From Leclercia sp. LSNIH1 (GTDB lineage Bacteria > Pseudomonadota > Gammaproteobacteria > Enterobacterales > Enterobacteriaceae), in assembly GCF_002902985.1 (NCBI RefSeq), contig NZ_CP026171.1, positions 248,001-312,000 of the forward strand: DNA of 64,000 bases. The letters are read 5' to 3'. Made by a program: the position numbers and the translations under genes. Positions 17,805 through 29,256 of this stretch are shown here, piece after piece. Each line of letters begins with the position of its first letter. Position 1 is the first letter of the stretch. The notes below the pieces were generated by a model. The model ran no database searches, was not told the origin of the DNA, and saw only the letters and a list, made by a program, of their open reading frames with translations.

Positions 17805-18860
17805 GGCTTTGTTGAATAAATCGAACTTTTGCTGAGTTGAAGGATCAGATCACGCATCCTCCCGACAACACAGACCATTCCGTGGCAAAGCAAAAGTTCA
17901 GAATCACCAACTGGTCCACCTACAACAAAGCTCTCATCAACCGTGGCTCCCTCACTTTCTGGCTGGATGATGAGGCGATTCAGGCCTGGTATGAGTCGGC
18001 AACGCCTTCATCACGAGGAAGGCCCCAGCGCTATTCTGATCTCGCCATCACCACCGTTCTGGTGATTAAACGCGTATTCCGGCTGACCCTGCGGGCTGCG
18101 CAGGGTTTTATTGATTCCATTTTTGCCCTGATGAACGTTCCGTTGCGCTGCCCGGATTACACCAGTGTCAGTAAGCGGGCAAAGTCGGTTAATGTCAGTT
18201 TCAAAACGTCCACCCGGGGTGAAATCGCACACCTGGTGATTGATTCCACCGGGCTGAAGGTCTTTGGTGAAGGCGAATGGAAAGTCAGAAAGCACGGCAA
18301 AGAGCGCCGTCGTATCTGGCGAAAGTTGCATCTTGCTGTTGACAGCAACACACATGAAGTTGTCTGTGCAGACCTGTCGCTGAATAACGTCACGGACTCA
18401 GAAGCCTTCCCGGGCCTTATCCGGCAGACTCACAGAAAAATCAGGGCAGCCGCGGCAGACGGGGCTTACGATACCCGGCTCTGTCACGATGAACTGCGCC
18501 GCAAAAAAATCAGCACGCTTATTCCTCCCCGAAAAGGAGCAGGTTACTGGCCCGGTGAGTACGCAGACCGCAACCGTGCCGTTGCTAATCAGCGGCTGAG
18601 CGGAAGCAATGCACGGTGGAAATGGACAACGGAATATAACCGTCGCTCGATAGCGGAAACGGCAATGTACAGAATGAAGCAGTTGTTGGGAGATTCACTG
18701 ACGCTGCGTGACTACGATGGTCAGGTAGCGGAAGCTATGGCCATGGTGCGTGCGTTGAACAGGATGACAAAGGCTGGGATGCCAGAAAGCGTGCGTATTG
18801 CCTGAAAATCCAGCCAGCTACAGGGTCGTTCGCAAGAAATCTTATTTATTCAACAAAGCC
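17805..18860 (+). mobile_element. IS903-like: IS903-type element copy 1 (IS5 family, 1056 bp)
   Basis: Terminal repeats GGCTTTGTTGAATAAAT and ATTTATTCAACAAAGCC bound a 1056-bp element with one long gene. The 9-bp flanks TCGCCACAG and GCACTGGAA do not match. The second copy at 19994 is in direct orientation and nearly identical. Confidence 0.95.
17882..18805 (+). CDS. tnpA: IS903-type transposase (IS5 family)
   Basis: The GTG at 17882 (AKQKFRITNWSTYNKALINR) gives the standard 307-aa IS903 transposase; an upstream ATG at 17837 would add 15 residues. The DDE residues lie in LVIDSTGLKV, AADGAYDTR and RSIAETAMYRMKQLLG. It differs from the second copy by one residue, Thr for Ala in KKISTLIPP. Confidence 0.95.
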   Translation: MAKQKFRITNWSTYNKALINRGSLTFWLDDEAIQAWYESATPSSRGRPQRYSDLAITTVLVIKRVFRLTLRAAQGFIDSIFALMNVPLRCPDYTSVSKRAKSVNVSFKTSTRGEIAHLVIDSTGLKVFGEGEWKVRKHGKERRRIWRKLHLAVDSNTHEVVCADLSLNNVTDSEAFPGLIRQTHRKIRAAAADGAYDTRLCHDELRRKKISTLIPPRKGAGYWPGEYADRNRAVANQRLSGSNARWKWTTEYNRRSIAETAMYRMKQLLGDSLTLRDYDGQVAEAMAMVRALNRMTKAGMPESVRIA

Positions 18861-18944
18861 GCACTGGAACTGACAGAAGAACAAAGGCGTTTTCTGAATA
18901 GTATGCTCGATGAGGCTGAGGATTGTTCTGGGGATGAGCAGTAA
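18861..18944 (+). pseudogene. 3' remnant of a small gene cut by IS903
   Basis: Directly after the IS end the frame ALELTEEQRRFLNSMLDEAE runs to a stop after 28 codons. The charged helical tail resembles the C-terminus of small antitoxin-like proteins, but it is too short to name. Confidence 0.4.
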
Positions 18945-19008
18945 TTGTCAGTGTACTTTTATAAAAACACTCCTCTGGTTTCTGAAGTCTGTACTGACCG
19001 AAAGAGTA

Positions 19009-19030
19009 AGTGTGCTTCTAAAAGCACACT
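19009..19030. terminator. Hairpin between the remnant and the SDR gene
   Basis: AGTGTGCTT-CTA-AAAGCACACT is a near-perfect stem-loop located just past the stop of the leftward SDR gene and could end transcription in that direction. Confidence 0.5.
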
Positions 19031-19066
19031 ATGATATTCCAATCAACCAGGGCGTATAGATGCTGA

Positions 19067-21049
<1,983 letters not shown>

Positions 21050-21197
21050 TAATTGATGATGAGTAAAGATGGTTTAGGGAGGGGACCGAACCACCCCGGA
21101 ACGGCCCCCTGAAGGAATGGCAATTCCGTTCACCGCCAATATTAGCTTTTTCCAGGCTGTGATAACATCTCCGGGTCATTTTTCAGAGCCAGGGCAG

Positions 21198-22127
21198 ATG
21201 AAGAAGAAAAACAGCACACCCACTCCTCACGATGCCACGTTCAGGCAGTTCCTGACGCAACCGGATATTGCCCGGGATTTCATGGAAATCCACCTGCCTG
21301 CAGAGCTGCGAGCAGTCTGCGATCTCAGCACGCTGAAACTGGAATCAGGCTCGTTCGTTGAGGATGATCTCCGCCAGTATTTCAGCGACGTCCTCTATAG
21401 CCTGAAAACTACAGCCGGCGACGGCTATATTCATGTTCTGGTCGAGCACCAGTCAACGCCGGACAAACATATGGCTTTCCGCCTCATACGCTATGCGGTA
21501 GCCGCCATGCAGCGCCACCTGGAGGCAGGGCATAAAAAACTGCCACTGGTGATACCGGTGCTGTTCTATACGGGTAAGCGCAGCCCGTATCCGTACTCTA
21601 CTCGTTGGCTGGATGAATTTGACGCTCCCGAGCTGGCAGGCAAACTCTACAGCAACGCTTTCCCGCTGGTAGACGTTACGATCATTCCGGATGATGAAAT
21701 CGCTGGCCATCGCAGCATGGCCGCCCTGACTTTACTGCAAAAGCATATTCACCAGCGGGACCTGGCAGAACTGGTCGACCGGCTGGCACCCATCTTGCTG
21801 GCGGGATACTTGTCTTCATCGCAGGTGATATCGCTGGTACACTATATAGTGCAGGCAGGCGAAACATCCGACGCCGAAGCCTTTGTACGCGAACTGGCAC
21901 AGCGTGTGCCGCAACACGGAGACGCACTTATGACCATCGCACAACAGCTTGAACAGAAGGGCATCGAGAAGGGGATTCAGCTCGGTGAACAACGCGGCAT
22001 TGAAAAAGGCGAGCGCGAAGCCACCCTTAAAATTGCACGAACCATGCTCCAGAACGGCATTGACCGCAATACCGTCATAAAAATGACTGGTCTGACTGAA
22101 GACGACCTGGCGCAGATCCGCCACTAA
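21198..22127 (+). CDS. Rpn-family recombination-promoting nuclease (PD-(D/E)XK)
   Basis: From ATG at 21198 (MKKKNSTPTPHDATFRQFLT) the product is 309 aa and matches the Rpn/YhgA-like family. The nuclease core is visible in FVEDDLRQYFSDVLY, HVLVEHQSTPD (the E-x-Q of the family) and the helix FRLIRYAVAAMQRHLEAG. The C-terminal third has the charged repeats QKGIEKGIQLGEQRGIEKGE typical of the family, then a short helix-rich tail. Rpn proteins cut DNA and stimulate RecA-independent recombination. It is complete. Confidence 0.88.
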   Translation: MKKKNSTPTPHDATFRQFLTQPDIARDFMEIHLPAELRAVCDLSTLKLESGSFVEDDLRQYFSDVLYSLKTTAGDGYIHVLVEHQSTPDKHMAFRLIRYAVAAMQRHLEAGHKKLPLVIPVLFYTGKRSPYPYSTRWLDEFDAPELAGKLYSNAFPLVDVTIIPDDEIAGHRSMAALTLLQKHIHQRDLAELVDRLAPILLAGYLSSSQVISLVHYIVQAGETSDAEAFVRELAQRVPQHGDALMTIAQQLEQKGIEKGIQLGEQRGIEKGEREATLKIARTMLQNGIDRNTVIKMTGLTEDDLAQIRH

Positions 22128-22461
22128 TCACCCTTTCCTGGCACTCCCTGTCTGGTCATCAGCGAATACTGGTGGGGCAGGGAGTCACCAGACTCAAGTT
22201 CAGCCAGCCACAGCGATTAAACAGCTTCATCACCTCGCCACATTCCCCCGTCAGACACGCTGTCAACGGATTTATCTGTAAAGCGACATAGAGATTGGCT
22301 CGTAAGAGATAAATGCCGTTCACACCCGCACTGAGCGCCACAGCATTCCGACCGGCCCCCAGTTAGCAGCTTCTCAGTCGGGCACAATCCAGTAAAAAAG
22401 CGATGAGTCATCGATGGAGATACAGGCTAGAAAAGTGCGGTTCTGGCTTGTTCATATCCCG
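22128..22461. other. Non-coding interval between rpn and IS1
   Basis: I see no convincing gene, repeat or terminator in these 334 bases. Short open frames occur on both strands without ribosome-binding sites. Confidence 0.5.
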
Positions 22462-23229
22462 GGTGATGCTGCCAACTTACTGATTTAGTGTATGATGGTG
22501 TTTTTGAGGTGCTCCAGTGGCTTCTGTTTCTATCAGCTGTCCCTCCTGTTCAGCTACTGACGGGGTGGTGCGTAACGGCAAAAGCACCGCCGGACATCAG
22601 CGCTATCTCTGCTCTCACTGCCGTAAAACATGGCAACTGCAGTTCACTTACACCGCTTCTCAACCCGGTACGCACCAGAAAATCATTGATATGGCCATGA
22701 ATGGCGTTGGATGCCGGGCAACCGCCCGCATTATGGGCGTTGGCCTCAACACGATTTTCCGCCATTTAAAAAACTCAGGCCGCAGTCGGTAACCTCGCGC
22801 ATACAGCCGGGCAGTGACGTCATCGTCTGCGCGGAAATGGACGAACAGTGGGGATACGTCGGGGCTAAATCGCGCCAGCGCTGGCTGTTTTACGCGTATG
22901 ACAGGCTCCGGAAGACGGTTGTGGCGCACGTATTCGGTGAACGCACTCTGGCCACACTGGAGCGTCTTCTGAGCCTGCTGTCGGCCTTTGAGGTCGTGGT
23001 ATGGATGACGGATGGCTGGCCGCTGTATGAATCCCGCCTGAAGGGAAAGCTGCACGTAATCAGCAAGCGATATACGCAGCGAATTGAGCGGCATAACCTG
23101 AATCTGAGGCAGCACCTGGCACGGCTGGGACGGAAGTCGCTGTCGTTCTCAAAATCGGTGGAGCTGCATGACAAAGTCATCGGGCATTATCTGAACATAA
23201 AACACCATCAATAAGTTGGAGTCATTACC
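22462..23229 (+). mobile_element. IS1: IS1 copy 1 (768 bp)
   Basis: The ends GGTGATGCTGCCAACTTACT and TAAGTTGGAGTCATTACC define exactly 768 bp. The flanks are not duplicated (CATATCCCG, GCGAATGTG). It has both insA and insB'. Confidence 0.95.
22517..23214 (+). CDS. insAB: IS1 transposase InsAB' (programmed -1 frameshift)
   Basis: InsA (91 aa, GTG at 22517, start [15 protein letters not shown] with paired CxxC fingers) ends at 22792. The slippery run AAAAAAC at 22768-22774 allows a -1 shift into InsB', which carries the catalytic region [14 protein letters not shown] and the tail [14 protein letters not shown]. The fusion is the active transposase; InsA alone is a repressor. Confidence 0.93.
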
Positions 23230-23426
23230 GCGAATGTGTTAGACTGTGTCCACCATAGAAAAGCCAGAAAACGAAATCAGATATTTTAGTCGCCACATAT
23301 CGTGTCCTGTGATATTTGATTACTATCACCCGATAAGCGTATTAATAAATGCTGGCTCAACATTGGTGGATATTTAAATGGTCATATTCCTGATGACCTA
23401 ACGTGGGAGTTGTGTCGGGCTTAAAG

Positions 23427-24428
23427 CTAATTCACCGTAAGAACAATTTTCCCAACATGCTTGCCGGACTCCATCAATGCATGCGCGCGTGCTGCTTCGC
23501 GTAACGGGAATGTGCTGTGAATCATGGGATGGCAACGACCTGCATTGAGAATCGGCCAGATATTTTTAAGCAAGTCGTTGGCAATTTCGGCTTTTTCGAC
23601 CGAAGTTCGTGCTCGCATCGTTGAACCCGTGACAACCGCTCGCTTCAACGCGAGTTCTTGCAGATCCACTTGTTCTGCGAAAGCTCCGCCAAGGAAGCCA
23701 ATGATTACCAGCCGGCCATCCATTCCTAAACTCCTCATATTTCGGGAGAAATAGGATGCACCCATTATATCGAGAATGATATCAACGCCACGGCCATCCG
23801 TTTGCTTCAAAATGAAATCAGAAAAATCAGTTGTCCGGTAGTTGACTGGCGTAGCGCCAAGCTCTGCGATCACATCGCATTTATCATCTGATCCAGCCGT
23901 CGCATATGCCTCGATACCGATTTCGCGGCATAGCATCAACGCGGTTGTGCCGATACCACTTGTTCCCCCATGAATCAGAACACTCTGACCCTGTGTTGCG
24001 CCACCAATCTTGAACAAGTTTGCCCAGACGGTGAACAGAGTCTCAGGAAGTGCCGCCGCTGCTATCATTGACATGCTGTCTGGCACCGGCAGTGTCTGGC
24101 TTTCCGGCACGATGCAATACTCACCATAACCACCGCCATTCGTCAGAGCACAGACTCGGTCACCAATCTTTACGCCCGTGACGCCTTCACCAATTGATGA
24201 AACCGTTCCAGCGACCTCAAGACCAGGAATAGGGGTTACGTCGTCAGGCATAGGGTAATGACCCTGGCGTTGAATGACGTCAGGACGATTAACACCTGCG
24301 GCCTTGACGCGAACCAAAATTTCCCCAGCCTTTGGCACCGGAATCGTTGTCTGAACGGGCGTTAAAACCTCTGGCCCGCCAGGCTCAGAGATTTCAATGA
24401 CAGTCATTTTATTCGCAGTATGTAACAT
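23427..24428 (-). CDS. NAD(P)H quinone oxidoreductase, PIG3 family
   Basis: The 333-aa zinc-independent MDR protein has the family start TVIEISEPGGPEVLTPVQTT, the loop AAGVNRPDVIQRQGHYP and the Rossmann motif VLIHGGTSGIGTTALML. No zinc-ligand cysteine set is seen. PIG3-type enzymes reduce quinones or enones with NADPH. The start is either 24428 or the inner ATG at 24407 (MTVIEISEPGG), which many relatives use. It is flanked by IS1 and the split IS3-family element. Confidence 0.85.
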   Translation of the reverse strand: MLHTANKMTVIEISEPGGPEVLTPVQTTIPVPKAGEILVRVKAAGVNRPDVIQRQGHYPMPDDVTPIPGLEVAGTVSSIGEGVTGVKIGDRVCALTNGGGYGEYCIVPESQTLPVPDSMSMIAAAALPETLFTVWANLFKIGGATQGQSVLIHGGTSGIGTTALMLCREIGIEAYATAGSDDKCDVIAELGATPVNYRTTDFSDFILKQTDGRGVDIILDIMGASYFSRNMRSLGMDGRLVIIGFLGGAFAEQVDLQELALKRAVVTGSTMRARTSVEKAEIANDLLKNIWPILNAGRCHPMIHSTFPLREAARAHALMESGKHVGKIVLTVN

Positions 24429-24552
24429 GAACGTAAGTCCTTATGATTTTGTTTTTCGTTGAATTTCCCAACTACACTGTGTCTCATCACTAGCCACTTT
24501 TCTGTACGTTGCAGCACGTACCCTCTTCTAGGGGTGAATCGCCACGGATAAT

Positions 24553-25019
24553 CTAGACACTTCCGAGCCGTTGATAATACTGGTTTTCATATTCTGTCGG
24601 TGACATCTGATCGCTAGAACCATGCCGACGCTTACTGTTATAAAACATTTCGATGTAATCAAAAATATCGCTGCGGGCTTCTTCCCGCGTTCCGTAGATC
24701 TTTTTCTTTATCCGTTCGCGTTTCAACAACTGGAAAAAGCTTTCTGCAACCGCATTATCATGGCAGTTACCGCGACGGCTCATGCTGCCCTCCAGGCCGT
24801 GTGATTTCAGGAACGACTGCCACTCATGGCTTGTGTACTGACTGCCCTGATCCGAATGAACCAGCACCTGTTTTTGGGGATTACGCCGCCATACAGCCAT
24901 CAGCAGTGCGTTCAGGACAATGTCCTTTGTCATCCGGGATTGCATGGACCAGCCGATAATTTTGCGTGAGAACAGATCAACAACCACGGCAAGATACAGC
25001 CAGCCTTCGTGGGTCCTGA
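24553..25019 (-). pseudogene. IS3-family OrfB, C-terminal exon
   Basis: After the intron the frame resumes as RTHEGWLYLAVVVDLFSR, through the second catalytic Asp in LVHSDQGSQYTS and the final Glu in [13 protein letters not shown] (DDE integrase core), to a stop at 24553. Joined to 27290 upstream through the intron boundaries it gives the continuous motif DITYIRTHEGW. If the intron splices, an intact OrfB message could form, apart from the IS30 insertion further upstream. Confidence 0.88.
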
Positions 25020-25070
25020 GTAGAGTAAGAGGCAGGGCGTAGTCGGACTATTTCCCTGCCTCTCCTCCCC

Positions 25071-25104
25071 GAACCGGACGTGCACCTTTCAGCGCATCCG
25101 GCTC
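25071..25104 (-). ncRNA. Group II intron domain V
   Basis: On the minus strand it reads GAGCCGGATGCG, GAAA tetraloop region, GGTGCACGTCCGGTTC: a 34-nt hairpin with the AGC triad near its base and the two-base bulge expected of the catalytic domain V. Domain VI with the branch point lies between here and 25020. Confidence 0.88.
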
Positions 25105-25109
25105 TCCAT

Positions 25110-26633
25110 TTAAATGCTGGCGAACGCCATTGCCACTTCTGTAAAGCGCGATGTATACGTGTTTCTGGTCTCCGTCCTCAGATAGGGATTACCTTCGGGT
25201 AGCCGCCAGCGGAACAGCTTCTTGCCTTGCCCCACCAACCGGTACAGTATTTCGCCGCTGAGCTTGCCGTGATTGGTTTTACCAAATAAAACCCACGTTT
25301 TGCTCTGACCCGGTTTCGGTGATTTACACCACCACCTCATCAGGGAAGCGATACCTGTAAGGTATTTGCGGGCCAGCCAGTGAGCCAGCTTCCAGAACAC
25401 GACACGGTCGATATAACTGAAGACTTTGGCCTTAAAATCAACGAACTGATAGAACATGGCCCAGCCTTTCAGTTTTCGGTTGAGTTGTTCAGCCATATCG
25501 ACTTTGCTTTCACTGTAGTTGCCTGATAACAGTGCTGTCAGCGATGCGGCGAAGTTTCTGGCTTTCTCCTGCGGGATCGTTGAGACCACTCGCATCTCGC
25601 CATAACGACTGCGTTTGCGAATGATCCTGTGCCCCAGAAAGATAAAGCCGTCATTAACATGGGTGATTTTAGTCTTATCCATGTTCAGCCTGAGTTTCAG
25701 ACTGCCTTCGAGCACACCCCGACACTCCTCCCTGATGGCTTCCGCCTGTGCTTTGGTGCCTTTGACGATGAGGACAAAATCATCGGCATAGCGGCAGTAC
25801 GCCACCGCGGGTTTCCACTGCCAGTTTTCTCTGACCGCCGTACTTCGGCCCCGTTGGATACTGTTATTCCAGTACCACCGATCTTTTCTGGCTTTCCCGC
25901 TCAGGTAGCGCTCATGCAGGTATTGATCGAACTCATTCAGCATGATGTTCGATAATAGCGGCGATATAACACCGCCCTGTGGTACACCTTCACTGGCCGC
26001 CCGAAAGAGACCGACATCGATATGTCCCGCCTTGATGGTTTTCCACAGCAGAGTCATGAAACGTGCGTCACTGATCCTGCGGCGTACAGCCTTCATCAGC
26101 AGTCGATGATGTACGGTGTCGAAGTAACTGGACAGGTCGCCTTCAATCACCCAGCGTCCCCGGGTTTCACCACAGTCTGTGAGCTGTAATTTCACCGTGC
26201 GGATCGCGTGGTGGACACTGCGCTCAGGCCGGAAGCCATATGAGAGCGTATGAAAATCACTCTCCCATATCGGCTCCATCGCCATCAGCATGGCCCGCTG
26301 AACAATACGATCCCGCAACGCGGGGATACCCAGTGGTCGCAGTTTGCCGTTGCTTTTAGGGATGTAAACCCGTCTGGCGGGCAAGGGCTGGTAGTGGCCT
26401 GAGAGTAATTCATCCCTGAGGATTTGCAGCTCAACAGCCAGTCTGGCCTGTAGCATTGTTTTGTTCACGCCATCAACGCCGGGGGTATGGGCCCCCTTTG
26501 ATGAAAGCGTGATCCGCGCCGCTTCAGCCAGCCATTCTGGTTGTGTTATCAGACGCAGCAGCCGTTGAATCCGTAGGGACGGATCGGTGGCTGCCCATGT
26601 GGCAAGCTTGCGTTGCATTTCGCTGATTATCAA
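25110..26633 (-). CDS. ltrA: Group II intron reverse transcriptase/maturase
   Basis: The 507-aa protein contains the RT blocks in order: GVDGVNKTML (about 52-61), IPKSNGKLRPLGIP (91-104), IEGDLSSYFDTVHH (163-176), EGVPQGGVISPLLSN (215-229) and the catalytic YADD at 282-285. The thumb/maturase domain X follows (LKGWAMFYQFVDFKAKVFSY, conserved IDRVVFWKL). I see no HNH endonuclease cysteine pairs at the C-terminus, so it probably lacks the endonuclease and would use nicked or replicating DNA. It assists splicing and retrohoming of its own intron and appears intact. Confidence 0.93.
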   Translation of the reverse strand: MIISEMQRKLATWAATDPSLRIQRLLRLITQPEWLAEAARITLSSKGAHTPGVDGVNKTMLQARLAVELQILRDELLSGHYQPLPARRVYIPKSNGKLRPLGIPALRDRIVQRAMLMAMEPIWESDFHTLSYGFRPERSVHHAIRTVKLQLTDCGETRGRWVIEGDLSSYFDTVHHRLLMKAVRRRISDARFMTLLWKTIKAGHIDVGLFRAASEGVPQGGVISPLLSNIMLNEFDQYLHERYLSGKARKDRWYWNNSIQRGRSTAVRENWQWKPAVAYCRYADDFVLIVKGTKAQAEAIREECRGVLEGSLKLRLNMDKTKITHVNDGFIFLGHRIIRKRSRYGEMRVVSTIPQEKARNFAASLTALLSGNYSESKVDMAEQLNRKLKGWAMFYQFVDFKAKVFSYIDRVVFWKLAHWLARKYLTGIASLMRWWCKSPKPGQSKTWVLFGKTNHGKLSGEILYRLVGQGKKLFRWRLPEGNPYLRTETRNTYTSRFTEVAMAFASI

Positions 26634-27289
26634 AGGTCTTCACCTCGTTAGGTCAGTTAATTCACGTCGCAAACACATTCAAACTGCTTCCCTTCGCCAT
26701 GTAATGGGCTTTCCCCATCGCGGACTACTACGGAAGCTCCGCCAGCCAGCGCGTCATCGGAGCCATGCCCCCTTAACATCCGTCGCTGACCTTCCCCGGT
26801 TTACCTGCCTGGACTCAGGCATACTGAGGAGGCTGCCCGTCGCACTCTTTATCCTTGCTTGCCGCAAGTTGGCAGAAGTCAGCAACGCAAGCGTGATAGA
26901 CGCTGCTGCCCCGGTGTTTCGCATACATGTCAAAACACCTTCGACCGGCAGTGCTTACGTATCACTGCCAGTTCCTCCTGCACGGCCTGTCAGATCACGT
27001 AGGCCGTGGTGACGTTTTCAACCCACAGAGGCGGATTAACGGGTTCATGTTCTTCAGCCTTTCAGTACTTAACCTTGAGGATCATCTCGGCTTAGTGATC
27101 TCGCCTCAATCCCCGTTGTCAGCGGGTTACATCACCCTGCGGGCATGCCGCAGGTCACTGCCGCTCAGGTTCTCCACCGTCACACCCGGTGGGATTGTTG
27201 GGTTTCTCATCGTGAGTTACCGGTTCAATATTCCAGACAGACTCGCGGTTCATTTAAGCATCCATGCCCGCCCTGAACTCCGGGCACAC

Positions 27290-27721
27290 TGTAGGTTATG
27301 TCCGTTACCCAACGCTCATCCGGAGCATCCGGATTGAACTGTCGCTGGAGCCTGTTGGGCGACACGATACTGGCCTCGCCTTTACGTGCCCGCGGGCTCC
27401 GGTATCCGACCTGAGCCTTTATCCCGACACGTTTCATCAGTCGCCAGACCCGGTTCACTCCGCACTGTTGCCCGCTGTCCCGCAGATCCAGATGGATTTT
27501 GCGATAACCATAAACGCATCCCGATTCCAGCCAGAACTGTTTAATCTGTCCTGTCAGTCTCAGGTCTGCCTGATGGCGTTGTGAATGCGGCTGCTGAAGC
27601 CAGGCGTAAAAACCACTGGGATGAACATCCAGCACCCGACAGAGCAGGCGAACAGGCCAGCAACAGGTGTTGTCACGGATAAAGGCGTACCTCAGTCGGA
27701 CAGCTTTGCGAAGTACGCCGC
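27290..27721 (-). pseudogene. IS3-family end of OrfA and OrfB N-terminal exon
   Basis: The part directly below IS30 finishes OrfA (YFAKLSD then stop) and opens OrfB in the -1 frame. OrfB runs through the HTH_21 region VLDVHPSGFYAWLQQP, CVYGYRKIHLDLR and RSPRARKGE to the first catalytic Asp in ERWVTDITY, where the intron enters at 27289. Confidence 0.85.
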
Positions 27722-28942
27722 TGTAGATTCAATCTGTCAATGCAACACCCCTTTCAATTATCTCTTTCGGTGTTTTGAACTTCAGTGTCTTTCTCGGTCT
27801 GTTGTTTAGCTGAGCAGCAACCAGATCTAGTTCATGTTGAGTATATTGGGCAAGACATGTCTTTTTAGGAAAATACTGCCGAATTAGCCCATTTGTGTTC
27901 TCATTTGTTCCCCGCTGCCAAGGACTCTGAGGATCGCAGAAGTAAACTTTAACGCCGGTGCTGACAGTAAATTCTAGATGTCTGGCCAGTTCCATTCCTC
28001 TGTCCCATGTCAGTGATTTTCTGAGTTCTGACGGTAAACTCAGGAATTTGTCGGTAAGAGCCTGATTTACTGAGACAGAATCTTTGCCCCTGAGTCTAAG
28101 GATGATCGTATAACGTGATTTTCGGTCTACAAGTGTGGCTATATGGGAGTTTTTTGTACCTGAGACTAAATCGCCCTCCCAATGCCCCAGAGAGCGTCTG
28201 TTATCGATATTTCGGGAACGTTCGTGAATTGGTGTTCCGTTCACTATGTTAATCGTACCTCTTTCGCCTTTGCGGGTATGACGCCTGCCATGGCGAAGGC
28301 TATGCGACCGTCGCAGATGCTGTATATTCAGGTGGTGTAGCGCTTCACGGCTACGAAAGTACAGCGTTTTATAAATTGTCTCAGGTGATATTCGCAGCGT
28401 TTTTTGACGTGGTTTTGTTCGCCTTAACCATCCTGATATTTGCTCTGGAGACCATTTCATCTCCAGCTTTTCCAGAACAAGCTTTCGCAATGGTAAATTT
28501 TGATCCAGTAAGCACGGTTTTGGCCTTTTCGCCATTCTGTTGGCTCGGTTATTAGCATCAACAGCTTTGTAATAGCGTCTGCCCCGATTACGCTGAACTT
28601 CACGTGAGATCGTCGAAGGACTGCGATTCAGCGCAGTAGCTATCGCACGAATGCTCATTTTGGCTGACAAACCAGCTCGTATCTCCTCGCGCTCAGACAG
28701 TGTCAGGTGAGCTACAGCCCGCTTACGCTCATGGGGTTTTATGCCGCCAGTATCCCTTAACATAGTGAAGATCGTTCCGGGTTTTGAACCCAGGATATTC
28801 GCTATTTCACTGAAGCCTGTTCCGTTCTTCCATAGTTCAAAAACAGAGGCTTTTTCCTCTGCTGTAAATGTTCGTCTCATTCAAAAAACCTCCGCAACCC
28901 CATGTTTTCACATAACTGTTGCGTTGACCAATTGAATCTACA
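27722..28942 (-). mobile_element. IS30: IS30 (1221 bp) inserted in orfA of the IS3-family element
   Basis: The ends TGTAGATTCAATCTGTCAAT and the inverted TGTAGATTCAATTGGTCAAC bound exactly 1221 bp, the known IS30 length. The 2-bp target duplication GC is present on both sides (27720-27721 and 28943-28944), so this was a simple and probably recent insertion. Confidence 0.97.
27729..28880 (-). CDS. tnpA: IS30 transposase
   Basis: The 383-aa protein starts MRRTFTAEEKASVFELWKNG and has two N-terminal HTH segments (about 17-40 and 60-100, including ALNRSPSTISREVQRN). The DDE core follows in HWEGDLVSG, TWDRGMELARH and QRGTNENTNGLIRQ. It appears intact and agrees with IS30 itself. Confidence 0.96.
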   Translation of the reverse strand: MRRTFTAEEKASVFELWKNGTGFSEIANILGSKPGTIFTMLRDTGGIKPHERKRAVAHLTLSEREEIRAGLSAKMSIRAIATALNRSPSTISREVQRNRGRRYYKAVDANNRANRMAKRPKPCLLDQNLPLRKLVLEKLEMKWSPEQISGWLRRTKPRQKTLRISPETIYKTLYFRSREALHHLNIQHLRRSHSLRHGRRHTRKGERGTINIVNGTPIHERSRNIDNRRSLGHWEGDLVSGTKNSHIATLVDRKSRYTIILRLRGKDSVSVNQALTDKFLSLPSELRKSLTWDRGMELARHLEFTVSTGVKVYFCDPQSPWQRGTNENTNGLIRQYFPKKTCLAQYTQHELDLVAAQLNNRPRKTLKFKTPKEIIERGVALTD

Positions 28943-29193
28943 GCGGCTTTTTTTAATATGTCCCGTTCGTCGGTAACCCGCTTCAGCTCTTTCTGGAGAC
29001 GGCGGATCTCGGCCTGAGCATCTGACTGTTCTTTATTAGTGGAAGGATCCGGACCGTACTTCTTTATCCAGGCGTAAAGGCTGTGGGTGGTGATATCGAG
29101 ACGTGTTGCAACGCTGGCAACAGAATAACCGCGATCAACAACCTGTTTGACTGCTTCAGTTTTAAACTCTTCGGGATAACGCTTACCGCTCAT
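28943..29193 (-). pseudogene. IS3-family OrfA, 5' part
   Basis: The frame from MSGKRYPEEFKTEAVKQVVD covers the HTH (ITTHSLYAWIKKYGP) and the leucine-zipper helix (EIRRLQKELKRVTDERDILK). It ends in TTAAAAAAAGCC, the likely frameshift window, where IS30 has inserted. An in-frame upstream ATG at 29199 also exists. Confidence 0.88.
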
Positions 29194-29256
29194 GGGCACC
29201 TCTCTTTAAGCCATCTTAAATGACTCTGAGGTGTCTGTTAAACCTGTGGCGATTCA

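Larger units (their letters stand above)
25020..27289 (-). mobile_element. Group II intron (2270 bp) inside the IS3-family transposase gene
   Basis: The 5' end reads GTGTG (27285-27289) and the 3' end reads AC next to exon sequence TCAGGACC. Exons join as ACC TAC A|TC AGG ACC, restoring the transposase frame exactly, which fixes both boundaries. A 34-nt domain V lies at 25071-25104 and domain VI follows to the end. The ribozyme domains I-III occupy about 26634-27289 and the reverse transcriptase gene sits in domain IV. Confidence 0.92.
24535..29256 (-). mobile_element. IS3-family element (ISEhe3-like), split by a group II intron and by IS30
   Basis: Terminal repeats TGAATCGCCACGGATAATCT (24535 inwards) and TGAATCGCCACAGGTTTAAC (inwards from 29256) agree at most positions. 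Removing the intron (2270 bp) and IS30 with its 2-bp duplication leaves 1229 bp, a normal IS3-family size, with orfA and orfB frames restored. The name ISEhe3 is from memory and not certain. The outer flanks do not show an obvious target duplication. The element itself interrupts a P-loop NTPase gene at 29257. Confidence 0.88.
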
